DNA of 64,000 nucleotides from Candidatus Eiseniibacteriota bacterium (GTDB lineage Bacteria > Eisenbacteria > RBG-16-71-46 > CAIMUX01). This document shows positions 35,943 to 46,407 of the stretch, one piece after another. The stretch lies in the NCBI GenBank assembly GCA_020633975.1, contig JACKCR010000006.1:298300-362299 (forward strand). Reading direction: 5' to 3'. A program made the position numbers and the translations under genes. Position 1 is the first letter of the stretch. Each line of letters starts with the position of its first letter. The notes beneath the pieces were generated by a model that did not search any database, had not been told where the DNA came from, and saw nothing but the letters and a program-made list of their open reading frames with translations.

Positions 35943-36344
35943 GGTCAAACCTCCCCCGGATGAGGCTCTTGGGTGAACGCGGCCAGCTGACTCATCTGAT
36001 CGCAATCGATACACGACGACCGGATGCTCGACGAACGGCATGCTCACGAGGCAATCCGCCACGCTGCGAATGAACTGGGCGCGCGCCAGTGCATTCGGAG
36101 AAGCCGCCGACGTGTAGTCGCTCCGGACCGCCCACTGATACCTTCCCTGACACCCTGGCCGTGTCGCCAACTGTGCAAGCCACGGACCTCGACTGGGGGG
36201 AAACCCCCACCTGCTCAGGGATCTCCGTCATTTCTTCAAGAAGGCCCCAGCCAGTCGAAACCCGCATTGACTCCCCGAAGACACTCGCCGCCCTCTGCCT
36301 TGGACGGCCTTAACCAGTTGGAAGCCTACTCGCGAGGTGAACTC
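35943..36344 (+). other. Intergenic region upstream of the LVIVD gene and a chemoreceptor remnant
   Basis: 402 bp with no supported gene. The minus-strand frame of the LVIVD gene stays open through much of it, but without signal-peptide or repeat features. A small hairpin with a GAAA tetraloop (TGGGGG/CCCCCA) lies at 36194-36209. I could not fit a known riboswitch. Confidence 0.4.
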
Positions 36345-38569
36345 ATGAAGGTCACGACCGTCGTTCTCAGCGCCGCGCGACACTTGCCGGTCTGGCTTGC
36401 TTGCCGTCCCAGCCAGCCGCCTTGATACGTGATAACGCCAAGGAATCGGCGGAGCTCATCTCGGCACTTCGTTGCCGGACGAGGCGTCGTCGCGCAGCAT
36501 CAAGCAAAGATCAATGATCCCAACGTGGGCGACAAGGGCTTCACGCCTGAGTACGTCGACGGACTCATTCGAAGGCCTTCGAGGAATCCCCATGGCACCC
36601 TGATAGACCTGTCGAGCCTGTTGAGGTCCGCACGAACCTACTTCGCCTCCTCGACGCGTCGCAAGCAAAGCCGTTCGCAACAACCAGGACAGAATCAACG
36701 CCCAGGTGTTGCGTGTTCAGCGGTTCATCCTACCGTCTACGGGCGTATCACGGGGAACATCCTCAAAGGAAGACCGGTACCGAACCGAGCGAGACCGCAT
36801 TCAAGTTCCGCACGCTTCATAACGAACCGGATGCGTTCGAGCCGAAGGTCCTGCTGAGTTCCAGACCGCTGGCGACGGACGGGTACGGCGAGGTGTCCGC
36901 AGGGTACTTTCACTGATACTTTCTGCGACCGATCTACATCAAGGAAGCCTGCCCCAGCTGCCACGGAGAGCCAAAGGGCGAACTCGGATATCAAGCCGGC
37001 GTTGGGTAGCAAGGGTACCAGGTTGCCGGCGATCTGCGTGGCGCGACTGAAGCGTGAGCGTTCCGGTTTCGAGGATTCGCCTATGCGCATTGACCGATCG
37101 CGCATGGGGCTGAGCGTCAAGTTCAGCCCCTGCGCCTCGTGTTGCTCCTATCCTCGCCAAAGCTCGTGGGTTTCCAGACGAAGCCGCACGAGAGACATGG
37201 AACGGCGATTGCTGCCAAAGGGCAGGACTCTTGCTGATCTCCCTTGCGATCTCAGCAGCAGTCCAGCTGATCCTCAACTACGACCTGATGACTTCCAGTC
37301 GCGCGCGGCGGAGGTCGTGAAGGACGACGCGGTTTCACGCGACGTGCGAGAACACGGCGCGGACGGACGTCTCTGTGAAGTCCGAGGAAACCGAGGCGAG
37401 ATGCGGGAGTTCGTGGCTCATCTGCCAAGGTGGGCGATCCGCTTGGCGTCGTCCGTCGGGATCATCCGGCTCCTGAAGCGCGGCTCGTAGTCCGCGATCC
37501 GGTCCATCGTGCTCTCTCGGGCGTAGCCGCTCGTGCTCGGCGCCACCCTCATCGTGATGCTACGCAGGCTGGTCATCGTGCCGCCACGCCGCGCCTGTGG
37601 GGTTCCTCGATCGCTGGCCGGAGGAGATCTCACAACGACGCCGACGGCAAACGGAGGGGGATGAGCTCGCGGACCTGGATCCGAACGATCGCCCGGTGGC
37701 GCATCAACTCCACGACCATGTCGAGCGACCTTCGTGCGATTCCGGACCGACTCGGTCAGACATCCGGCTCAGATGCACCGCCGCGTAAATTGAGGTGATC
37801 GACGAATGCGCACTGGCAGCAGACGCAGACGGACCAGGTCGCCGGCAGTGCTGTGGCGGAGATGGCGGCCACGGCCCACCAGGTGGCTGACAATGCTCGG
37901 ACGCCGCGCGTCAGCAGCCGAGAGTGCGGGACGCTTCTGACCTGACAGGGGCGAAGTCGACCGAGACCATCGAGTCCGTAATCTCTGCTCGCTGGGCTGC
38001 AGGGCGACGGAAACCATCGATCGTGTCTCCCCACGACTCGCTTTACCGGCGGTGTGCTCGACGTGATCTCAAGCGATTGCCGAGCAACGAATCTTTCGCC
38101 CCTCAACGCGGCCATCGAGGCCGCTCGGGCGGGGTGTGACCAGCGACGCGGGTTTGCCGTGGTAGCTGACGAGGTGCGAACGCTCGCGAAGAGCACCCAG
38201 GATTCGACCCGGCAGATCGAGTCGATGATCCAGAACCCAGGAGGGTGCCAGGGTCAGTGTGGGAAGCCATGCGCAGCAGGGCTTCGCGGTAAAGGGCAGA
38301 GGTCGGCGTCGAGAACGCGCGCTCAGCGGGAGTCGCCTCGAGTCAGATTGCGGAGAAAGCCCTGCTCAGGTCAGGAGCGGGCGGGTGTCATCGCCAGCGT
38401 GGTTAGGGAACAGAGCACGACCACCGTGCATCTCAACGAGAACCTAGTCACGATTGCCGAGATCGCGAGCCAGTCCACCTCCGGCGCGGAGCAGATCTCG
38501 AACGCCGCCACTGAGCTGAACGAGCTCGTCGGAGAGCTCCAGGCCGCTGTCGGGAACTTCCGGATCTAG
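36345..38569 (+). pseudogene. Decayed haem-sensor chemoreceptor gene (Tll0287/DUF3365 + MCP)
   Basis: Pieces in different frames follow a chemoreceptor layout. At 36345 an ATG with a GAGGTG ribosome site begins a hydrophobic N-terminus that soon stops. Around 36490-36570 AKINDPNVGDKGFTPEYV matches the Tll0287-like sensor. At 36890-36990 YFLRPIYIKEACPSCHGEPK carries the haem-binding CxxCH. Around 37830-37890 VAEMAATAHQVADNA, and at 38095-38220 [11 protein letters not shown] and [17 protein letters not shown], are the MCP signalling hairpin. The end ([20 protein letters not shown]) is typical. Several stops and frameshifts interrupt it, so it is not functional as read. Confidence 0.8.
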
Positions 38570-38666
38570 ACTCGATCAGGGGCGTGGCCCCTCGTGCGCG
38601 CCTCGCGTGTGGTAGTCTTCCCCGAACTGCTGGCTTTCGGCGCCAACCTCAGGGGATTCCACACGC

Positions 38667-39841
38667 GTGCGTCTCGAAACTCTGGAGATACTTCGGTGTC
38701 CGTCCTGTCGCGGCTCGCTCGAAGTCGCGACCCGTCGTGCCGTCAGCTCGAGTGGTCGGGTCCGGGAAGGCCTGCTCGGCTGCGCGTCCTGCCAGGCGAC
38801 CTATCCGATTCTCGGATGGGTGCCGCGCATGATGATCGAGCCCGGCCTGACCGAACAGGAGCGGGCATTGGCGGCCGAACTTCGGGGCGAGGTCGCGCGA
38901 GGCGGTGCCGCGGAGGCATCACCCACTCAGGTGGTCGACGAGGATTGGATCAGCGGTCAGGACTACCGGGCCCGGATCGAATCGTTGGTCCGTTCGAAGA
39001 TCCTCTACACCGAGTTCTCGCCGAAGATGCGCGAGCGTGCCGAGCGCGACATCGAGTACCGGATCGAGCGCACGGACCAGAAGGACAAGTTCGTAAAGAC
39101 GGCAGAGTCCTACCTCGAAGGGGCTCCTCGCTCCATCCTCGACGTCGGTGGGGGACAGGGAGGCGCCGTCACAGCCTTCCGTAAAGCATTTGCCGCAGAG
39201 CGCTCCGTCCTCCTCGACATCGACGACGAATGGGTCGAACTCGCGTGGCTCCGGGATCCAGAGACGGAAGTCATTCGCGGTGACGCCACGCACATGCCGT
39301 TTCGAGACGAGGGCTTCGACTTCCTCACACGCAGGCCACGCTCGAGCACATCCCGGAGTGGAAAGCCGGTGTCGCTGAAATGTCCCGTGTCTCCCGAGAG
39401 GGGCTCCTCTGCTACAACCCGAACGGCAGGTTCATCTACGACGTGCACGTCGCCGCACCTTTCGTGACCTGGTTGCCGAAGGAGCCTGCGGCGTACGTCG
39501 CTCTCGCCTATCACAAGCTCCGCCGGACCGGGCGGACGATGGAGTCGATCCGCGGCGAGCTCCAGGTGACACACTACTGGCCCCGCGCCAAGGTCGTCCG
39601 CGAGCTGAGGCGGCTGGGCTGCGAAGTCGACAACGCGTTCGGCGAGTTCATCCGACACTCCGTCGAGGATTCCTATCACATTTATGGTGGGCGCCTGATG
39701 CAGACGTTCCGTACCCGCCCGTGGACCCGGAAGGTGTTCACCAATACGGCGCTGCTGCTCGGGGCAGAACCGAACGTCTACCTCTTCTACCGATCCGCAG
39801 CGCGATCCACGGCGCGGAACGGAGTGCCGCACTCCTCCTAG
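38667..39841 (+). pseudogene. SAM-dependent methyltransferase gene with one frameshift
   Basis: The first part (38667 to about 39325) begins with a Trm112-like zinc ribbon (ILRCPSCRG, LGCASCQATYP) and the SAM-binding motif SILDVGGGQGG, followed by SVLLDID and GDATHMPF. After GFDFL the frame is lost. Two bases too many in CTCACACGCAG would explain it: removing AC restores LTQATLEHIPEWKAGVAEMSRVSREG, which continues in the third frame to 39841. One small indel separates it from an intact class I methyltransferase of about 390 residues, so either a recent mutation or a sequencing error. Substrate unknown. Confidence 0.8.
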
Positions 39842-40046
39842 AACGCCGTCGGGCATACCCGAGCTGGGTTGCCGTTCATGCGTGTCCCATCGGCGGATGG
39901 AAGTCCATCCTCGATGTTGACACCGAGGGCGGGCGAACCTACCGTTCCTGCTATAGCTACTCGCGACGGCCCCTCCGCCGCCCCCTCCGGAGTCACCTCT
40001 CTGGCCATCGCGTTTCCACGGGTTCAACGCCAAGGAGACGCATGCC

Positions 40047-41770
40047 ATGAATCTTCTTTCTTCAAGCCGGACCTACTTGCCCGACGGGACCTCCGAGAGA
40101 GTCTTCCTGGGGGCGCTCTCGCTCCTTCTGCTCGGGATCGGCTGCGGCCTACCCGCAGACGAGACAGCCGGACCCACTGCGAGCCAACCTCTGGAAGCCG
40201 CAGCCTCGCAGATCGACGACGGAGTTCCGCGCGCGCGCCTCCTCCTTCCGTCCTTCTCGACGGGACCGCTCCCCACGGTCGGGCCTCGGATGTACTGCCG
40301 CTGGGACGCGTCTGACTGCTGGGCAATCTCGGGACGCACCCCAGGCCCCTGCGGCCTGGAGAGCATGCTCGTCGAGACGCTTCCCACCTACACGGACGAA
40401 GACGTCGGCGCACGAACTCTTCTACGCGACAACCTCCCACTGAGGAGGGAGAATGACCCCACCGCCTGGATTCCGCTGGGACCAGACGTTCGCGCTCCAC
40501 GGTGGAGTTCCCGCGCGTCGGCATTTTGCCTTTGCTGCTCGCGCGCCGTGGGCCACGATGGGGCAGGGGTGAGGAAGAGTCGAAAGCGCGACCGGAACTA
40601 CGAGTCGTTTCTCGTCACGTCCGAGTTCCCCAATCCGGAGCTGGGGGTCTGCTTCCCAGTGGCTACCACTACCGGTTCGAGGAGCCTGGAGACGTAGTAA
40701 TACGAGCGTCGTCCTGGGCTCGACTGACCTGTCCTGGGTCGTCGACGCCTGCACTACGGGGCGCCTCCTGGGCTAACCCAGTATGCATTCGACATCGCGA
40801 ACCCCGAGGATCACAGCATCTCGTATTCGGAACGGTAATGGTGGCTGGACGGATTGCCTGTCGACGGACCGATTCCCGATCCGCTTCGGGCCGGAGGATG
40901 CTGACCGAGTATGTGCTCTACGTGAGGGCATCGGACGGATTCGAGGACCTGAGTTCGAGATCCTCGCCACGATCCGGATCCAGGTTGCTCCGATCACGTT
41001 CGACCGGTTGCACTCATCGTGGACGATACGCGAGCGCCGGACGGAAGTACGAGCACGCATGCCTACGTGGACGAAGTCCTCGCCGCCAGGCTCCCGCGAG
41101 ATCGGCCCGTCGACTACCACGTCTACGGAGACCTGAAGGCTACCCGCATCCCATCCCACCGAGCTTCTCACTACCAGGTGGTCCTCAAGTATACGAACCG
41201 CAACCTCAACCTGAGGAGGGCCTGAACTAAACCCAGAACGCACCTGGTGCGTACATGAGTGCGGGTGGCGTGTTCCTCATCGGAGGCCGCCCAGGCTCAG
41301 CTTGATGACTCTCCTACCCGGAGTTTCAGCTTCGAGTGCACGACTGGCGCGCACCGGTTCGGGACCGGTTCCACTACGAAGAAACCATCGTCGGTGTTCC
41401 GACTCGGCAGTTCAATGCTGCAGGAGGCATCCGATCATCGGCTGCACGTCGCCTTCGACCGGATACCCGTCTCTCGTGCTCGCCGACGAGTCCAAGTGGA
41501 ATTCCGATGGTGGAAGATGGTGATGGTATCGCGGTGATCCGGCATCAGAAGGCGTGCTGCCAAAGAGCCGCTCCATATCCGGTCGAAGGCTTCGAGTTGC
41601 TCTACGCGCCCGGCACTGCTCGACTCTTCACTTTCTGCCAGTGGGGCCCAGTAGCGCCACGCCGTTACGAGGACGCGATGATTGCGCATCGGTACGAGTC
41701 GCCCTTCGGGCTGGGTGACTGGCGCCATCAGGGGCGTGCACGGTCGTGCCTGACTTCCAGCCGTGGTAGC
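40047..41770 (+). pseudogene. Decayed lipoprotein-like gene
   Basis: An ATG at 40047 with AAGGAGACG upstream opens a 216-codon frame with a lipoprotein-like leader (VFLGALSLLLLGIGCG) but no clear domain. Downstream, fragments in other frames look coding: YVLYVRASDGFEDLSS, ALIVDDTRAPDGSTSTHAYVDE, AGGVFLIGGRP and FELLYAPGTARLFTFCQWGP. Together they suggest one long surface protein broken by many indels. The limits and single-gene reading are uncertain. Confidence 0.5.
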
Positions 41771-42949
41771 TGAGTCGGACGGCGTCTCGGAAGCGTGCCG
41801 AAACGCGGACTGGTTGGTCGACGGCCTGCCGCCCCGGGGCGGTCCTGCTGGGCACCTCGGCAGATGGTGCGCGCGGCTCCGCTGATCGGTCTTGACTACC
41901 GGGCTTGCAGTCCGGTGGTTCGGCGACGGGCCGTGACTTCCGCCGAGCGGCCTGGTCCTGCGGAGCTCAATCCGCCGGAAGTAGGACGACTCTTGCGGAG
42001 GGTCGTCCCACGCCCGACTGAGCTGCACGAAAGCAGAGCCCGCGCCCAGGTCGTCGCCGTGGAACGGTTCACTGTGCGCCTGCCTTCCACTCCACCGGTC
42101 TACGAGCGGGCAAACCACTTTACCGCTCGCATCGTAGATGCCAAGATGTACTCCACCCCTGATCGTGCGACCGTAGGTCAGCTGGAAGCTGCTCCCGGAA
42201 CGGATTCGGATAGGGCACGAAGGGTCAGAGCGGAGGCAACTCGGAGGTCTCTGACGCCCACTGCGCGACGGGATGACGTCGCCACTGAGGAAGGCACCGG
42301 TATGGAACCCGTTTCCGCCGATCTCGTAGGCGCTTCGGGACAGGCTTCCATCGGTGAACCGTCGTAGGCGTCAGCGGTTCCAACAGGAAGAGCGTGATGT
42401 CGACCTTCGTCATCGTGCACGCTTCCAGCCAGCGATCTCGATCGAGCTGCCGGGATCCATGACGACATCGAGGTCTGTGTGGTCGTGCCATGGGGATCTC
42501 CAGGAAGGTGGCCGCGCCGACGCCGTTTCGAAGCCGCCCGACTATAGGTCCAGGTGAAGTTCCGAGCATCTGACGCCAGTGTCCAAGAGGACGCTCTTCC
42601 AGTTCAGCCGTGATACGCCAGCCCTGGAGTCCGCGGCGACGAGTACGAGGGACAATTAGGCGATCCAGACTCCCGGTACGAAAGAGGCAGCCACTGACCT
42701 CCTTCGCGGAGAGTGTTTGCAGTGTTTCGCCTTCTTGAACCCCGCCATCCACTGGTGTGCCGATGCCCGACTCTGGAGATCCTGAGTCGTCGACGACGGG
42801 CTATTTGAAGCTGATGGAGTCTGCCTCGGAATGGAGCAGATGACGCGCTTCGGCTCAGTGATACGCGCCATACGAATGAATCTGGGCACGTGTTCGCCAG
42901 GCAGGAAACCTCCACGGTTCCACTTTGGGGACGACGACCTTAGGATCGC
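41771..42949 (-). pseudogene. Degenerate region with a minus-strand FlgD-like end
   Basis: No frame is convincingly coding over the whole stretch. On the minus strand between about 42175 and 41930, GVHLGIYDASGKVVCPLVD, then FHGDDLGAG and SSYFRRIEL, resemble the FlgD/type IX-like domain that ends the intact secreted proteins of this window (compare VYDASGRNVRTLV in the DUF362 protein). It is therefore probably the C-terminal relic of another secreted-protein gene on the minus strand. The rest has nothing I recognise. Confidence 0.4.
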
Positions 42950-43902
42950 ATGACACGCGTGAACACTATCAGGCGCGGGCCCGATCGGCTCGCCTGTGCC
43001 ATCTCCGCAAAGCGATGTGATCGACCCGCTCGTCATCGACGCGGGTGCGATCGCGCAGTCGATCGTCGGCTATCTGATCGGGATGGTCTTTCACGACTCC
43101 GGAACCTCGAAGTCGGCGGCTATCCACTCGTCGGTGTCGGTCAGAAGCTGAGCCGGAGGAAGGCCTGGGTACTACTGCGGGCCAGTGGAGGAACTCTGCG
43201 TCCTCACCTGCCACGAAGCTCCTCTCCGTGCAGTCGACGGCGCACGGTCCTGTCGCCGTCGTCCAGGACGAACGATCCGAGTACGAGATCCCCTGCGACC
43301 GAGTCGTCCCCGCCACTGGCTACTTCTGAACGTCCCCGTCGCCTCGGCGTGGACGGTGGAGAGTCTCCCTCACGCCTGGCACTACCGACGAAGCTCATCG
43401 CCGCCAGCCGGTCGGTCGTGGTCGGGTGGGGGAACCTGCGGCAGAAGCCGCGCTCGAACTCTTCCTTTCATGCCGGCGCCATAGACGTTGGTGCACCGCG
43501 CGCCCTGAGGTAGCGGACTGTGAAGTACTGGTGCGCCTGACTCGCGAACTGGATCGCAAAGCTGGCGAGATCGACGCCTACATGGACACGACCGTCGAAC
43601 GGTTCGTCCCGGAAGGCCTCGTGTTGAGAACGAGTGACAACGCTGACGGTAACCCTGTCGAACTCCACGCCGACCGTGTCTTCGTCCTCATCGGCTTCCT
43701 GCCGGACCAGGATCTCTACCGCCGGATCGGAATCGAGCTCCACCCCGAGACCGGCGTCCCGACGCTCGACCCGGACACGTTCGAGACGAACGTTCCCGGA
43801 GTCCACATGGTCGGGAGCATCACGCGCGGCTTCGCCCTCTCCGACGTCTTCATCGAGAATGGAAGGTTCGACGGAGAGAAGGTGTTCGGGGGAGGGCGCT
43901 GA
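42950..43902 (+). pseudogene. Decayed YpdA-type pyridine nucleotide-disulfide reductase gene
   Basis: The 3' part (43426-43902) reads well: GEPAAEAALELF is the remnant of the NAD-binding GGGNSAAEAALEL, HADRVFVLIGFLPDQDLYRRIGIEL is typical of the family, and ETNVPGVHMVG with FIENGRFDGEKV closes it. The 5' part is broken: MTRVNTIRRGPDRLACAISAKR stands where an FAD motif GAGPxGLACAI is expected, LEVGGYPLVGVGQKLSRRKAW follows, and CDRVVPATGYF ends in a stop. YpdA/Bdr reduces bacillithiol disulfide with NADPH. Multiple indels and lost glycines make this copy non-functional. Confidence 0.78.
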
Positions 43903-43916
43903 GGATGGGGGAGCGG

Positions 43917-44378
43917 ATGGAGTCACTCCGGATCTTCATCGATGCCGACGCCTGTCCGGTCAAGGACGAGGTCTACCGGGTCGCTGAGCGGTTCGATATC
44001 GAGGTGATCGTGGTGAGCAACTCCTACATGCGGACGCCGAGCAAGGGGCGGGTCACCGGTGTCGTCGTGGGGAGTGGAGCGGACATCGCGGACGACTGGA
44101 TCGCCGAACACGCAGGCGATGGCGACATCGTCATCTCCGCGGACATCCCGCTCGCGTCTCGTTGCCTCGCGAAGGGCGCTGCCGTTCTCGGCCCGACGGG
44201 ACGGCCCTTCACCGAGGACAACATCGGAGATGCGCTCGCGTCCCGCGAGCTCATGTCCCAGCTTCGGGATCTCGGCATGAACACGGGCGGACCGGCGCCG
44301 CTCCAGAAAGCGGATCGGTCCCGTTTTCTCCAGCAGCTCGATCAGCTGATCCAACGGATTCGGCGCGAAAAACAGTGA
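43917..44378 (+). CDS. yaiI: DUF188/UPF0178 family protein (YaiI/YqxD)
   Basis: 153 residues from the ATG at 43917, preceded by GGGGGAG; an ATG at 43905 is the alternative. The family signature FIDADACPVK is at the N-terminus, and GADIADDWI with ISADIPLASRCL and GRPFTEDNI matches the PIN-like fold with its acidic residues. Length is normal. The biochemical role of UPF0178 proteins is not established; a nuclease fold is suggested by the acidic cluster. First intact gene after the pseudogene belt. Confidence 0.9.
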   Translation: MESLRIFIDADACPVKDEVYRVAERFDIEVIVVSNSYMRTPSKGRVTGVVVGSGADIADDWIAEHAGDGDIVISADIPLASRCLAKGAAVLGPTGRPFTEDNIGDALASRELMSQLRDLGMNTGGPAPLQKADRSRFLQQLDQLIQRIRREKQ

Positions 44379-44380
44379 CG

Positions 44381-44400
44381 CCAGCCCAACCGATGGCTGG
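44381..44400 (-). terminator. Possible terminator of the OB-fold lipoprotein gene
   Basis: CCAGCC and GGCTGG arms with an 8-base loop lie between two convergent genes. On the minus strand a run of five T follows eight bases after the stem. An alternative outer pairing CGCCAG/CTGGCG exists. Weak but well placed. Confidence 0.35.
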
Positions 44401-44441
44401 ACTGGCGCAATGCTGATCGGTGCGTTCGGAGCGTGTCGAGA

Positions 44442-45329
44442 CTAGTGAGCCGTCTCCACAGTCACGTTCGCGTCTTCGATGATCGCGTCGTATGCGTATC
44501 CGGCGCCGAAGTCCTTGTCCGTCACGAGCATTCCACTCACGACGACGACATCGCCGACCTTTGCGGCGGCGTCGCTGGTCACGGTGAGATCGTGCGTGGA
44601 CTTCGCTTTGTCGCCGGTGCCGTCCTGGATGTGGAGCCAGTTCTTGCCCATGATGCCGCCGTTGTACTTGACGACCTTTCCGCGGACGACAACCGGCTTC
44701 CCGGCGAGCGACGCCTTCTCTGCCCACACCTCGCCGATGGTTTGGCCGCCAGTGGCCTTCTGGATTCCCTCGAGGGAGAGGTCCGTCGTGGGAGCCATCG
44801 TGCGGGCCTTGGCATCCGGGTCCTGCTCGCCACCCATCATGCCGCCCATGTCCATCCCACTGTGCGGATCGCCCGAACCGCCACCCATTCCGTGGGGGTC
44901 GCCGCCGGCCATCCCGCTCGCGCCGCGGTCGAACGCCTGGACGAAGTAGAGGGTGTCGAAGGTCCGATCGAGAGACGTGCTCTTGAAGTCCTTCATCGGC
45001 ATGGCGAGCGTGACACCCAGCTCTTCGCCGACGTCGACCTTGTTCTTCGGGCCGGCCGCCCAAACCGTCTCACCGCCCTTCTCGAGGCGGACGTACGTGT
45101 AGTCACTCGCATCGAACGTCTCGGCGACGGTGCCGACGAAGGTGCCGCCCCCGCCCATCGAGCCGGACCCCATGCCCCCGGAAGCCATTCCGTCTGAGAC
45201 TGCCCCGTTCATCGGTTGGGCGGTCCCGCCCTGGCTCTGCCCGCCGTCCGAGCCGCCGGAGCAGCCGAACATCGCGGCCGAGAGGACCATGGTCATCGAA
45301 ACGAGCAACGTCTTGTGGGAGGAGAGCAT
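44442..45329 (-). CDS. Lipoprotein with Gly/Met-rich segments and OB-fold domain
   Basis: 295 residues. The leader KTLLVSMTMVLSAAMFGCSGG has a lipobox ending at Cys23. A Gly/Ser/Met-rich stretch follows. Residues about 62-130 form one small domain (FVGTVAETFDASDYTYVRLEKGG, TVWAAGP). A second Gly/Met/His-rich linker (about 137-165) contains GMAGGDPHGMGGG. The C-terminal domain (about 200-290: GKPVVVRGKVVKYN, NWLHIQDGTG, VGDVVVVSGMLVTDKD) is an OB-fold of the type often annotated as nucleic-acid-binding-like in exported proteins. The Met/His-rich linkers could bind copper (inference). Outer-membrane or periplasmic lipoprotein. Confidence 0.82.
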   Translation of the reverse strand: MLSSHKTLLVSMTMVLSAAMFGCSGGSDGGQSQGGTAQPMNGAVSDGMASGGMGSGSMGGGGTFVGTVAETFDASDYTYVRLEKGGETVWAAGPKNKVDVGEELGVTLAMPMKDFKSTSLDRTFDTLYFVQAFDRGASGMAGGDPHGMGGGSGDPHSGMDMGGMMGGEQDPDAKARTMAPTTDLSLEGIQKATGGQTIGEVWAEKASLAGKPVVVRGKVVKYNGGIMGKNWLHIQDGTGDKAKSTHDLTVTSDAAAKVGDVVVVSGMLVTDKDFGAGYAYDAIIEDANVTVETAH

Positions 45330-45829
45330 GTGCAGACCTTTCCCTTGGTTCGTGGAGCAGCTTCGCCGCTCCGAGACGCCTCACGACCGCCCGAAACCTC
45401 CGGCCGGTCAACGGATCGATTCCGGCCACTCGAGCCGTCGAGGGCGTCTCACTGCCTGATCGACTAAACGCTGCAACGATCGGGCTTCGGACCGTAGGTG
45501 CACAAGGACAAAAGCATACGCACTTTCCTGCCTTCGGGTAGGTGTCGTCCGCGCCAGCTGTCGGGCGGACGCGCTGCATGGCTCTGGGGGCTGATCGTGC
45601 CGACCGACGATGAGTGCCCATCGGAGCCAACGGGCCTACTTCCCTTGCTTCCGGCGCCCATAGATGGTGTTCTCCCTGGAAGACTCAGCTGGGCGGGAAC
45701 CCGGGGCGTCGGGCCGCACGGGGCCGCAATCGCCGGGACGGGCGGGAATCACGAGGCCGTGGGTCGGCCGACCGAAGGCCGAGACGGGCCCTCCGCGCTC
45801 TGCACCTGGCGACAACGAAGGGAGACGAC
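45330..45829 (+). other. 500-bp divergent intergenic region
   Basis: It lies between the leftward lipoprotein gene and the rightward FKBP gene. The FKBP frame remains open upstream to 45614, but that part is Arg/Gly-rich and shows no signal peptide or family similarity. No gene is supported; promoters for both sides are expected. Confidence 0.45.
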
Positions 45830-46267
45830 ATGACGGTTGCCGATGGGATGAAGGTTTCGCTGGAGTACACGCTCCGGGATGGAGAGGGGCAGGTGCTCGA
45901 CTCGAACGAGGGCGGCGATCCGCTCGTCTACACGCAGGGTTCGAAGCAGCTGATCCCGGCGGTGGAGCAGGCGGTGTCGGGGATGTCGGTTGGCGAGAGC
46001 TGTGAGATCGACGTTGCTCCCGAGGACGGCTACGGCGCCGTCAACCCGGATGCCTTCCAGCAGATCCCGATCGACAAGATCCCCGAAGGTGCGCGGTCCG
46101 TCGGCACGCAGCTCCAGACGCAGACTCCGGACGGCCACGTGCTCCATCCGATCGTCTCGGAAGTTCACGACGAACACGTCGTCCTGGATTTCAACCATCC
46201 GCTCGCGGGCAAGGCTCTCCACTTCAGCCTCAAGGTGCTCGGCGCCGAGGCGCAGGAAGCGGAGTGA
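45830..46267 (+). CDS. FKBP-type peptidyl-prolyl isomerase, SlyD-like
   Basis: 145 residues from the ATG at 45830 (AAGGGAGACGAC upstream). The sequence KVSLEYTLRDGEGQVLDSNEG, LIPAVEQAVSGMSVGE and VAPEDGYG is the FKBP fold of the SlyD group. Between them FQQIPIDKIPEGARSVG to HVVLDFNHPLAGKALHFSLKV is the insert-in-flap chaperone domain and closing strand. The metal-binding His-rich tail of E. coli SlyD is absent. SlyD helps nickel delivery to hydrogenase in E. coli; here the hyp operon is 30 kb away, so any such link is speculative. No signal peptide: cytoplasmic foldase. Confidence 0.92.
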   Translation: MTVADGMKVSLEYTLRDGEGQVLDSNEGGDPLVYTQGSKQLIPAVEQAVSGMSVGESCEIDVAPEDGYGAVNPDAFQQIPIDKIPEGARSVGTQLQTQTPDGHVLHPIVSEVHDEHVVLDFNHPLAGKALHFSLKVLGAEAQEAE

Positions 46268-46407
46268 CGTGATGCCGCGCGGCCGGCGTTGCGTGATTCG
46301 TCACCGACGCAGACGCCGCTGCATGTAGACTCCACGAACACTGCGGGCCCCCTTCCCCCGAGCGGGGCCCGCCGTGCTCCGGCCCCAGTTGGCCACAGGA
46401 GGCACTC

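Noticed and set aside
36180-36330. GAAA-tetraloop hairpin as part of a cyclic-di-GMP riboswitch
   Set aside because: The conserved riboswitch core around the tetraloop helix could not be fitted.
44433-45197. 254-codon ORF opposite the OB-fold lipoprotein
   Set aside because: It is antisense to a gene with lipobox and OB-fold features, and its His/Asp/Arg-rich sequence is typical of shadow frames.
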